This document shows, one piece after another, positions 11,501 through 22,828 of a stretch of 64,000 nucleotides of DNA. The notes below the pieces were generated by a model. It saw nothing but the letters and a program-made list of their open reading frames with translations. It was not told where the DNA came from and did not search any database. Location: assembly GCA_002794775.1 (NCBI GenBank), contig NBAY01000034.1, forward strand, positions 310,001 to 374,000, in the 5' to 3' direction. Both the position numbers and the translations under genes were made by a program. The DNA comes from Porodaedalea pini. Taxonomy: Eukaryota; Basidiomycota; Agaricomycetes; Hymenochaetales; Hymenochaetaceae. Within the stretch, counting starts at the first letter, position 1. Each line of letters starts with the position of its first letter.

Positions 11501-13896
11501 ATCGGTGTGCGGAAATAGCATGGCTGTGAACACGATGGCAGGGAACTTGACGACACAAGTCCGTGGCTTCGCACAGATCAGTGCCGCGGCTATGGATGGC
11601 GATTTCACGCGTTTCATCACCGTCGAGGCCTCGGGAGAGATGGACTCACTCAAGACACAAATCAATCAGATGGTGTATAACTTGCGTGAGTCTATTCAGA
11701 AGAACACTGCTGCGCGTGAAGCGGCCGAGCTCGCGAATAGGAGCAAGTCCGAGTTCCTGGCGAACATGTCGCATGAAATTCGAACACCAATGAATGGTAT
11801 CATCGGTATGACGGAGCTCACGTTGGACAGTGACCTCAACAGGAGTCAGCGAGAGAGCTTGTTATTAGTGCACAGTTTGGCACGGTCGTTATTACTCATC
11901 ATTGACGACATTTTGGACATCTCGAAGAGTGAGCAGCTTCTCTTCTCCATTTTTATGATCTGGTTCTGCTTACTTATATCTTCTGAAGTCGAGGCCGGTC
12001 GTATGACGATGGAGCAGGTCTCGTATTCATTACGGCATACTGTGTTCGGAATCCTGAAGACTCTCGTCGTGCGAGCCTCGCAGAACAACCTCGACCTGAC
12101 GTACGATGTCGACCCTGACATTCCAGACCAGCTTATTGGTGACTCGCTACGCCTGCGGCAGGTCATCACGAACCTTGTAGGGAACGCCATTAAGTTTACG
12201 CCGAGCAAGGTCACGCGCAAGGGACATGTCGCGCTTTCTTGCCGGCTTGTTTCTATCGAGGTATCGACCGTGAAGCTTGAGTTCTGCGTCACGGACACTG
12301 GTATCGGCATTGCGAAGGATAAGCTCAACCTGATTTTCGACACGTTCTGCCAGGCAGATGGGTCAACGACAAGGGTAATGCGACCTATCTTACCTTTTAT
12401 TTAAATATGGTCTGAATGCTCGTGATCTAGGAATACGGTGGTACGGGTCTTGGACTATCAATCTCAAAGCGGCTCGTATCTCTTATGTCTGGGAACATGT
12501 GGGTCGAGAGTGAGCTCAGTAAGGGAAGCAAGTTCTTCTTCACGATCACGTCCCAGATCTCGCAGTCGTCAATCGAGAGCGTTCTCGCGAAGATGTCGCC
12601 GTTCGCGAAGAGAACAATTCTGTTTGTTGACACACTCGATGATCGGACGGGTGTCGCGGATCGCATATCGGAGCTTGGGCTGAAGCCTTACGTCGTCAAA
12701 GACGTCATGCAAGTCGCGGACAAAGAGCGCTGTCCGCATATTGACACTATACTCGTTGACTCACTGACTATGGCATGTCATCATTTGCGTATTGCGATTT
12801 TACGGTTGCTGAATCTTTTCCTTCAGACGGAGCAGATCCGGGAGTACGAGCATCTTCGGTATATCCCAATCGTCCTGCTCGCTCCGGTGCGTGCTTACCC
12901 TCATGCGTGCGTACTTGTATTGAGCACCTTTTTTTCTTTCCTCTTACAGTCAATACACAGATTGAACCGTGTGTATCCTTTATTTCTACTTTTCTCATAT
13001 TTCCACTAACTCTTGACTTTCTTTAGTCAAATGGTGTTTGGACAATAGCATTTCGTCGCAAGTAACGACGCCGGCAACGGCACAGGATCTGTCGGCTGCG
13101 CTGATCAGTGCATTAGAAAGCAACACGGTGTCGCCGGTGGCCGCGCCGAACGACGTGACTTTCGACATCCTGCTAGCAGAGGACAACCTGGTGAACCAAA
13201 AGCTGGCAGTGAAGATCCTCGAGAAGTACGGGCATGCGGTAGAGATCGCAGAGAACGGAAGCCTTGCTGTAGATTCTTATAAACTGCGCGTCGCGCAAGG
13301 GCGACCATTCGACATCGTGCTCGTACGCATTGCCGTCCTTATATGTGCATTTTTTTTCTCACTGAACGCTTCATGACTAATTGTCCTATAGATGGACGTA
13401 TCGATGCCGTTCATGGGAGGAATGGAGGCAACAGAGCTTATCCGTGCGTTCGAGCTACACGAGGGCCTCGACCGAACGCCTATCATTGCGCTCACTGCTC
13501 ACGCCAGTACGTCTTCGTCCCTTTTGATGTAGTCGACCTTCGTGCGCTTACATGACCTTATCAACAGTGATCGGCGACCGCGAACGGTGTCTCCAGGCCG
13601 GAATGGTGCGTAACGGCTTTATTCCTTCCGACTGTGTTTCATATTCATCTGATCCCATGCACTTTTTTTACCTTTTGTCCTTGCTCGTTTCGTTTTTCAG
13701 GACGACCATATTACGAGTGCGTGCCGTTATTTTTTTTTTTGTGCATTTTGGGATGCTCATTTTTTCTCACTTGTGGTTGCTAGAGCCACTGAGGCGCGGA
13801 GACCTGTTGAACGCAATCAACAAACTTGCAGGCGAGAAGGCGCAGAAGCACCGGCGGAAACACCGCGCTGCGATTGCAGAGCAGCTGCTCCGGTGA
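8542..13896 (+). CDS. nik1: group III hybrid histidine kinase (Nik1/Os-1 type)
   Basis: Seventeen exons in phase: 8542-9534, 9584-9648, 9704-10043, 10100-10381, 10439-10693, 10749-11060, 11115-11365, 11519-11928, 11989-12374, 12431-12772, 12827-12886, 12950-12968, 13027-13322, 13392-13506, 13568-13605, 13701-13716, 13784-13896; 1430 aa. After a disordered Ser-rich N-terminus, about seven HAMP-like repeats run from residue 288 (signature QVRSI..VT.AVA.GDL). Then come the H-box [12 protein letters not shown] (phosphorylated His near 917), N-box [10 protein letters not shown]-boxes DTGIGI and GGTGLGLS, and a receiver domain (AEDN; acceptor Asp1339 in MDVSMP; TKPL). No transmembrane segment, as usual for this cytoplasmic class. 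Homologs sense osmotic stress upstream of the HOG MAP kinase cascade and are the target of phenylpyrrole and dicarboximide fungicides. The intron 12773-12826 appears to be GC-AG; exons 12 and 16 are only 19 and 16 nt. ATG 8542 was preferred over an upstream in-frame GTG. Confidence 0.95.
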
Positions 13897-16405
13897 CTCG
13901 ACTGTTAGGCCTTTCTGTAGTCTCCCTCCTCTTGGACTGAGGAGGCATCTTGGTTTCTTCCATCTCCCATCCTTCTCGCATCACCCCCCTTCCTCCCTCA
14001 CGCACGATTTCAGTTTCCAAGCTCAAGTCCAAAGCTACAACATCGACTTCTGTCTTTTGTATCAGTTATATACACGCATGCATGGATCCGTCCGTCCGTC
14101 CGTCCGTTTCCTTCCGTCGTCGATGCGTGCTGCTCGTACGGGTGGATGGATGGGTCTCTGGATTATATGTACATGTACTTTTCATACGTTTTCTATCCGC
14201 TTTAGTAGCTTCCACGTTCTGCATCTTCCGACCGCTTAACTTCTTTCCCCTTCCTGCCCCTTCTACGGTTACGATTCCGATTCCGAAGCTTACGCGCGCT
14301 CCTCACGCCTTTCTCCCTCCCTCTTCCTCACCTATCGCCACCGTACCGGCATCCGTTATCCCTTCCTTTCTTCCGTACATGTTTTCTTCTCTTTTTCTCT
14401 CTTTCACACCCAATCTTGACTCTCCTCGTCCTCTTTCCACGTATAATATCTGCACCGACTCTATCTTCCTTCAGTTCCAGTTTTCCTGCCTGTGTATTTT
14501 TGTTGCGACGCCCGCTGCATGATGAATTACAGTAATTTCTGAGGCAATGTAAAGTTGCGAAAAATGGGATCGGTTACGCGTGCATAAGATATGCTCCGAG
14601 GAGGGATGACTATAATTTAGTATAAAGGGTCCTCATGCTTGATCGATATGCATTCGGAGCAGGGCAGAAAAGATAAAGGTCGCTATACATAGAAGATTTA
14701 CTACTGGTAGCAACGAGATAACGAGCGTGTGTTTAGTCTAGTTTCGCTTTCAAGTTTGAAGGCACTAGAAGTGAGGTGGTTGTAATTCAATTGATTTCAG
14801 AAACTGTAAATATGAATTGCCAGCTAAGCGAACGCGGATCGAAATGAATTGCTTTTTGTTGATGGAAGGATTGGAAGGTTCGGTCAATCGTGTGGGCCTT
14901 CGTAAGGGGATCCGGAGGAGAGGAGAGGAGCTGGGAAGTTGGAGATGAGGTCGGCGTGAACATGGAATAGCTTTTGCTGATGGAGTGATTAGTGGACTCG
15001 GATAGGTGTGCAAGCAGTAGGAGGAGGAGATGAAGTTGATGTGCACGCTTTATGAATACTAAACTCGAGGCAGCATCGTATTGGTAGGATACTAATAGAA
15101 AGCAGCTCCTTGGAAGCACGTGTGTAGTTTAATTGTGGTTATGAATAGGTACGTGAATTGTTTGCGTGCAAGGAAGAGGGTGGGATGAAACGGTCGTGTT
15201 CAGGGAGAAGAGAGGATTGGGTTCGGTTGTGGAGAGTTATGGTTGCACGCGTGCAAACGGAGGGATTTCGGGAGGAGTACAGCAGAACATTCTCGACACG
15301 CTTTCGAGACGTGCTGCAAGTTTGGCACAAATGCGCGCGTGTGTATCCCGCTGGCAGCCCATGAATGAGAAGATGTCTCCATGGCCATGAGGTGATGTTA
15401 ACGTTCTCTTCTCATGTTTTATTTATTTTATTTGGCGTCTAAACGGAACAGCCGCAGCCGAATGCGGTGTATGTTATCGGCGGGAGTACACTCCGCTTTT
15501 GGTATAAAAGACAAGCGGACGATCGAGCAGTCGCGCCCGGATGCCGAGATTTTTTTTTGATTATCTCGCTTACGGCCGCCTGCCGACGCCGAACCGCGTC
15601 TTTTCTTGATGTTGATCGACTTGACACGGTTGTTTTTGCTCTCGATTTTCTTATATTTCTCTCGTGTCGGAAGAAGAGGCGGGTTGTCAGCGACATGTCT
15701 CTTCCTCTTTCTCTCCCTGTTTTTGTCATTGAGCTGCGTGCGCTCCGTGCGCACTTAGATCACATCTAACTTGGAAGATAGAGTACCCCGACTCTGAGTG
15801 ACGGGTCTCCACAGTTCTCGTTCTCGTTACTTGTTATATCCTCTCCACCGACTTGCCGTTCTTCCGTCTTTTCAACCAACCACCAACCACCAACCACTGA
15901 GACTAGTACTAACCAGCCATCGACTCCCCTGCTCCCCGACCCACTCCGGGTCCAAGCCACAACCAAATTCCAAGGTCCAAGATCCAAGATCCATTCGGGG
16001 TCAGAAAGCCTGGACCTTTTTATCTTTGTTTCTTACAAACTGACTGCGCCGGCTCTTCTTCCCTTCTACTTACTTACATAGCGCGATAGACCACTAGGCT
16101 GAACCGGGAAACGAATCGAAACGGACGGAACGTTGACCACCACCACATTAATCTGTTCTCTTCCCGACTTCCCACTTCCCACTTCCTTCTGTCGTCTGTC
16201 TTCTGTCTTCCTTCCGCGTTGTGGTTTTCGTGTTGCCGCGACTTCTCCGACCTCCCCCACCCTCCTTGAACTCAAACTCTGACGGACGTGGATAACTAGT
16301 GCACGGATCGCGCTCGGGAATAGTACAAGTACTTATTGACCACCATCGCTCACTACCCACCACTATCAACGACTGAGGGTAACCACTGCTCGTGCTGCGC
16401 GTACG
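13897..16405. other. long intergenic region, divergent in composition
   Basis: The first 600 bases are pyrimidine-rich and likely the kinase 3' UTR. About 14500-15430 holds no supported ORF. The last 900 bases (C/T-rich, with short CAACCAC repeats near 15880) look like the 5' region of the next gene. Confidence 0.45.
14087..14107 (+). repeat. TCCG tetranucleotide microsatellite, 5 copies
   Basis: Five perfect TCCG units in the 3' region of the histidine kinase gene. Confidence 0.9.
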
Positions 16406-19400
16406 ATGTCCTCCCCAGAGGACCTTTCGCCGTCGGCGTCCGGTTCTGGTTCTGGTCCTGACTCGGGCTCGGGGAACACCTCGTCGAGCACGTCGGATCC
16501 GTCCACCCAGTCGAGCTCTCGCCAGAATTCGAACACAAACACGGACGCGAACGCAAATACGAACACAGGCGCAGAACGCCGCGCAGGCGGGATGTCCCAA
16601 TCGCACTCGCACTCCAATGCAAACATCAACGGAAGCGGAAACGGAGGCGGCGGCGGGACGAAGACGCCGCGGAAGAACGTACAATGGGCCGCGAGCACGA
16701 AGGGCGAGGGACCCATGAACGCCGCCGCACAGACGCACCTGCATACGCATTTGTTGGATGAGGAGGGCTTGGATGTGAGTACTGTGCTTTTGTATCTTCT
16801 TCTGTCTTCGGTTTCGGTTTCTTTTCCGTGTCTTTCTGTTCGTCTTCTTTCAAGGGAAGGGGTGTGGGTCGCAGGAGAGGTGATATGCGAGGTGGATGGG
16901 ATAGGATGGATGGGGATAAGGAGGCGCATATAGACAGGCGCCGCCGGCGCGCGGAACAGCGGATCATTCAATTTCGATCGGCAACGGTGTCTGCCCTCAT
17001 CCGCCTTACGAGCGCGATTGCTTTTAGACACAGCAGTGTCTTGCATCTGTGTTCTTGCGTTCTTGCATTGCAAGTCCCCTCTCTTGTCTCGTTGTTTCCA
17101 TGTCCGAGGAGCCTCGCGTTCTAGACTCGAGGCTCTGCATTTCTCGAACGCGTCGAGTGCATCGCTTGGGCGCCACCGAGCTGCTTATCGTTGGTTTCGG
17201 TTTCGGTCTTCTTGTCGTCGTTGTCCTTCGTTTCGCGTCATCGCCCTTCATCCCCCTTCGTTTTTATTTTCGTACCCTCGCTTGAGGTCCCTCTTTTTTT
17301 ATTATCTTTCTCTTTGCCTTCGTTTTCTTCTTCTTTTTACGCTAGAACAAAAGAAAGAGAAGAACGGATATCGCTGACCTATCTCTTTTTTTCTTTGGTT
17401 TTTCTCCCCCTCTTCTCGAAATGGCGTTCGCATTTCGCATACTTATCGGTTGGTGACTTCCGAATGCTCCACTTTGGATGTGGTTCTGGACTACCTTCAT
17501 ATCTCTACTGCGGCGACCTCCTCAAATACTCACTACTCACAACTCATTCGACTATACAACGAACCGCCATTCTCTCGACGTAACACTATCGCTTACCAAC
17601 ACTGTCACTGACGCCCGTGCTGGCCCGCGGTCGCCCTCATACACTACTATACTACGCATACGCATATTCGCATACAGCCCAAAGCATTCCAAACGCTCAC
17701 GCACGCGCTTGAGAGGCACCAGTCCGACTCGCTTGACGACCTGCCGTCCACCTCGCAATCCCACCCACACGCTCCCACCCACTCTCATTCTACTGTGCGA
17801 CGCGACTTTATCCCATCTACCTCCCATTCCCATCCCGGGAACGCGAATTATACGAACCAGAGTCAGGGTCAGGGATCGAGCTCGATCTCGAGACCGGAGC
17901 TCCAAACCCGCCGCTCCGACCCGCCTCGTCTTGCGTCGCTGCCGCCGAATCCATTCTCCAACGCGCACTCGTCTTCCAGCAGCAACAACCCGTTTGCGAA
18001 CGGTGGAGGGCTGAACGATATCTTCACGCCTACGACGCTTTCCCCGATCCACAGCGACGCGGGTACCGATACGGACGAGCCCACTCCGGAGAGGCACATG
18101 CCGGGGGAAGCGATCATCGAGAGCACGGAGACGTGCGGGCTGCCGCAGCCCCTTCCCGCCTCTGCTGCGAATAATGCAGGTGATGATGGAACGGGAGGGG
18201 GGAAAGGAGGAGGGCGGTTCTCGATTTTTCCCTTCAGGTCGAGCTCGGTGAATAAGGACGAAACGTCCTCCCTCCCGCTTGCGTCAATTTCTGGAGCAGG
18301 AGCAGGATCAAGAGCGGGAGGACGGATAGGGGAGGGCGCGCTGGGCACGCTTGATCCGGAGGAAGAAGATAAGAAGAGGCTGGAGAGGAGGGCGACGAAG
18401 CTTGTGAGAGCGCATGCGCGCGGGTTCCAGTTTCTCGCTGGGTTCAAGGGGAACAAGGCCCTTGCGCGGCTCGCGCCGGAGGACATCGATCCCGAAGCGC
18501 CGCTGCCCCGTCGTGCAACGCGCTTCTCGCGCTCCTCTCGTTCGCGTTCGCGTTCTGCCCACGCGAACGACAAATCTCAAGAGCGCGACCATCATCACCA
18601 CCACCACCACCATCAGCATCAGCATCGCCGCGAAACCTCCGACGAAGATGTGGAGAACACAGCGGCGCAAGCACGCACTCACCACGCGCCGCTCGCGCTG
18701 GGGAGCGGTGTGCTGAGCGCGCTGCTGGCGCTATATGACCGCCCGGCGGGCGGCTCAAGGAGTGGGTTCTCGACGCCTGGGGACCGGACGCCGAGTGGGG
18801 GGAGCGAGCCTGTTTCGCCGGAGGCGGAGAGCTCCTATGAGAGGAACGGAAGCGGGGGAGGCGGACATGGGCATTTTGGGATTGGGAGGAGGAGGGAGAA
18901 GGAACGAGAGCGAGAACGGGAGAAGGAGAAGGAAAGGGAAAGAGGGAAGGAGGAGAAAGGCGATTATTTTGGGAAACCCGCTCGGATGCGTCGGGAGCGG
19001 GAGCGGGAGCATGACCGTGAATCGAAGGCGCAGATACAGATGCAGGAGCTGCAGCGGATCAATACGCGCTTGAATGCAGGCGGCATGCTTGAAGGCGAGC
19101 AGGAGCGAGAACGAGACGACCAAAATCGCTATGAGGGAGTGAAGGAAGGGGAAAATGAAGTGGGACCAGACAGCGCGGAGCTGACGCCTCCTCACCCGCT
19201 ATACGCCCAGAAATCGGGTGCACCCTCGCTGCAGTCGCTTAGGATCAAGGAGCCGTTCCTCGAGCTTTCGCGCACGGTGTCCGGCGGGATCGAGCGCATG
19301 AAGGAAAAAGCAAGCCCCTCGCGACTCGCCGCCCTTCCTGTTCCGCGTGTCCTCGGTCTGGGAGGCGACTCCCTGCCGAGCGGTGCGCGCAACGCCGGCG

Positions 19401-21744
19401 GCGTGTTTGGGAGCCTCATCGCGAGCACGGGCAACATCAGCGGCGTCGCCGCCCCCGCACCGAGTCGCATCGCGCCGAATCCGAAGAAGCCAGGATACCA
19501 TTTGAGTCGGTACTCGTGGAGCGAGGACACGGAGACACAGTCGAAGAAGCCTGCGCTGAAGTCGGCGTTCCGCACGCCAGGACATAGTCCGACCTCGAGC
19601 GTCGCGGCGAGAAGCAGCGCGCCGGGGTTCCTGGGTCTCGGCGAGAGCGACTCGCCGTTGGCGATGCCGGGGATGTCGAAAAGCGCGCCGACGACGCCTG
19701 CAGGAGAGCGCCCGTCGAGCATCTCGGTTTCGGGAACGAGTCCGAGTCCGGGAAGTGATTCGTCGCCTGCGAGCGAGACGCCGCTCATGGCTCCCTCTGG
19801 AATTAACCTTGACTCACCCGCACCGGGCGCGACGGCGTTCCCTGGCATGGGCCATGCGTCCGCGAAGAGCCTGGACGGCACGACGCTTGCAGGAGCGGCG
19901 CCTGGACATGCCCGCTCGTACTCTGATAATACGCTGAGTTTGACGACAATCCCAACGCGCGGCAGTGTGGCGACGACGCTGAACGGCAACGCTACGGGCG
20001 GGAAAAAGAAGTGGGCGGGGATTCTGAAGGAGTTCCCGAAGTACGGCGCGGGCCCGGGGAGCGGGTGGACGACGAGCGAGACGCGGAGCCTTGCGGGGAC
20101 GCCGGACACTGCGAGCGAAGCGGGCAGCGGGGAGTACTGGGACGAGAAGCATCGGCGGTGGTCGAACGCCAACACGAGCGCGGAAGAAAAACGGAAGCGG
20201 AAGCGCAAGAAGGCTGAGATTTATATTACGCGGCACGTCGCGGAGATTATGCAGCGGCAGGAGTTCATACTGAAGCTCGCGCGCGCGTTCATGATGTTCG
20301 GCGCGCCGAGTCACCGACTGCCCGCGCAGATCCAGGCGACGGCGCGCGTGCTCGACATGGAGCTGAGCTGCATGTACCTGCCGGACGTAATGCTCATCTC
20401 GTTTGACGACGCCGCGACGAGCACGAGCAACATCAAGTTCATCCGCCAGGGCGCGGCACTGTCGCTTGGCAAGCTCCAGGAGGCGTATGATTTGTATTGG
20501 AAGGTTATACATGATGAGGTGGGCGTTGGCGAGGCGAGCAGGAGTTTGGACGTGTTGATGCGCGGCAGACCTCCGTATCCGCCGTGGCAGCTTGCGCTGT
20601 TTGGTGGATTTTGCTCTGCCGCGATTTGCGTGGTGAGCTTCAGCGGGAGTTTCATCGATGCGCTCATCGCGTTTCCGCTTGGAGTCCTCCTTGTTGTAGT
20701 CCAGATTTTGAGCGTGCGGAACGAATTGTATTCTAATGTCTTCGAGTATGTCATCTTTCTTTCCCTTTCTATGCCTTACCTGATCGTTTCGTTGCCTTTT
20801 AGGATCACGATCGCTACTCTGCTTAGTTTTCTGGCCGCCGTCTTCGCAGGGACACACCATTTCTGCTATTCTGCCGTCGCCTCAGGCTCCATCGTGCTTA
20901 TCCTACCTGGTTTTCTCGTCTTGAACGGCTCGCTCGAGCTCTCAAGTCGGAATATCGTCTCGGGCGCCGTACGGCTCTGCTATGCAATCATGTATGCCTT
21001 ATTCCTCGGCTTCGGCCTCTCCATCGGTGGAACGCTCTACGAGAAGTTCACGGGCAAGGCCGTCGCGGACCCAGAGGACTACACCTGTGGGAGCAGCCAC
21101 CACTCCGACGGGCCATGGTACCAGCGCACGCCGAGCGAGTACTGGGCGTTCCTCACCGTGCCGATGTTCTCGTTGTTTTTGAGCCTGCGGAACCAGGCGC
21201 CGTGGCGGAAGAAGGAGCTCCTTGTGACGGTGCTGATCTCGTGTATTGGCTGGACGTGCAACCATTTTTCGGCGCTCAAGTTCCCGAATCGGAGCGATGT
21301 GAGCTCGGCGATTGGGTATGTGCTTTTTTTCTTCCTCCTCCCAGCCCTCCTGGTTTGCTAATGGTCGAAATAACGTAGCGCATTTTCTGTGGGCTTCATC
21401 GCCAATTTGTACGGCCGGTTCTTCTCCGGGAACGCGTTCGTCATCATGGTGCGTCCCGTCTCTCCTTTCATTCCTCATAACTAACCGGTTTTTTACGACT
21501 TGTACGAAAACAGATCACAGGCATCCTCTTCCAACTACCCTCTGGCCTCGGGAATGGCGGGCTCATTACCTTCGCGTCGCAGAACAACAGCTCGGGGACA
21601 TCGACGTCGTACCTCTCCGGATTCAAAACCGCACTCCAGCTCATCTCGGTGTCGGTCGGGCTCACTGTCGGACTTGGGATCTCGCTCGTCGTTATCTTCC
21701 CCATACAGAGTCGGAAACGTGCTGGAGGGATTTTCAGCTTGTAG
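16406..21744 (+). CDS. Prm10-like ThrE-family membrane transporter (pheromone-regulated membrane protein 10)
   Basis: Five exons: 16406-16774, 17678-20745, 20803-21315, 21379-21448, 21514-21744; 1416 aa. The first two thirds are disordered, rich in Ser, Pro, Gly and Arg, with a poly-His run (codons at about 18592-18630) and an Arg/Glu/Lys stretch near 18890-18960. The C-terminal third is the ThrE/DUF1212 domain: it begins YITRHVAEIMQRQEFILKLA and GAPSHRLP, then about ten hydrophobic helices (for example LALFGGFCSAAICVVSF). Bacterial ThrE exports threonine/serine; yeast Prm10 is pheromone-induced, substrate unknown. Intron 1 is 903 nt, far longer than any other here. Intron 2 (20746-20802) is 57 nt and stop-free. 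The homologous C-terminus and conserved phase make the model strong; the true N-terminus is less sure. Confidence 0.88.
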
Positions 21745-22828
21745 TCTTTCTCGATTCGGACCGGGTCGTTTTTTTTTTGTCACTATTCGGATGTGTTTTT
21801 ATCCGCTTCCCCCCCACCCCTCTGTGCAAAAATGGGTGTGGCGACAGGCGGATACTATGCGACGTGCCTATTTCCCTGGACACTCTTCCCTCTCCTAATC
21901 CATTGTCATTCATGCACACCGCGCTTCTCCAAACTTCCCTCCTATTTCTCCCTTTGGTATTTTTGTCCTTGCATATGCCAACACCCATCTTTATTTCAGT
22001 TTCCGGCGCATTGTACAAAGAAAAAAGCTGTCTAGCGCTGTCCATCTTTCATTCATCCAGTAGATCTCGTAGAATAATAAGCAACATGTATATTAACAAT
22101 CTCACGACTACACACTCCACCTCATCACATTCTTTCTGTTCCTTCCCCATTATCCGTCGACGGAAATAGGTCTCCCTTATCTCTCTTTCTCACCATTCTG
22201 TGAATCTCCTCCCTTCCCACTCTCCATTCCATCATCTGAATCTATTCCCTCCATGCTACTGTCCAACTCCACACTGTCCTTCGTTCGTTTCTGGTTATAA
22301 TCTTGTAGATCTTTCCTTCTTTTCATCTCGGTCCGTTCCCCTAGCTGACCATGTCACTCATTTTCTTATCTTGCTCGTTAGATACATACTGTAGAGGTTC
22401 CACTTCATCATGACATAGACTTCTTTTCCATACATAGAAAAACAGACAGATCCAATTTCCTCCCTTCTATATTTACTCGTCGTCTAGCGGCCTGACGTCT
22501 CTCGAGCTGTGCTCGATGTGGTGCTGATCTTTCAAAATTGTATTACAAGCCGGCCACCATCCAGATATATACATTGGAATAATTTCATATTCTGTCCCTT
22601 CGTGACCCGTGCCGAGTGGTCGTAGTCGTGCAAACGCTTCTTGCCGATGATAGGATCCGTCTCTAAGAATACAGAGGCAGAATTGAAACTGGGACGCCCG
22701 AAGTTTGATTTACGGGCGGGGACTGAACCCCATTCTACCCTTCGACCTCTTCTACTTTCATCTATCATGGAGCTTCGCCCCGTCCTCCGCCTTCACCTCG
22801 GACGTCCCGGACCCTCGGCGACGACGCG
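21745..22828. other. intergenic between converging genes
   Basis: 3' UTR-like pyrimidine-rich sequence at 21745-22400, then mixed sequence up to the phospholipase D stop. Nothing else recognised; no tRNA-like B box found. Confidence 0.5.

Noticed and set aside
19192..20860. Two minus-strand ORFs of 338 and 348 codons opposite the Prm10-like gene
   Set aside because: They lie antisense to a GC-rich coding exon with homology on the plus strand; low-complexity Arg/Pro/Ala composition is what a shadow frame gives.
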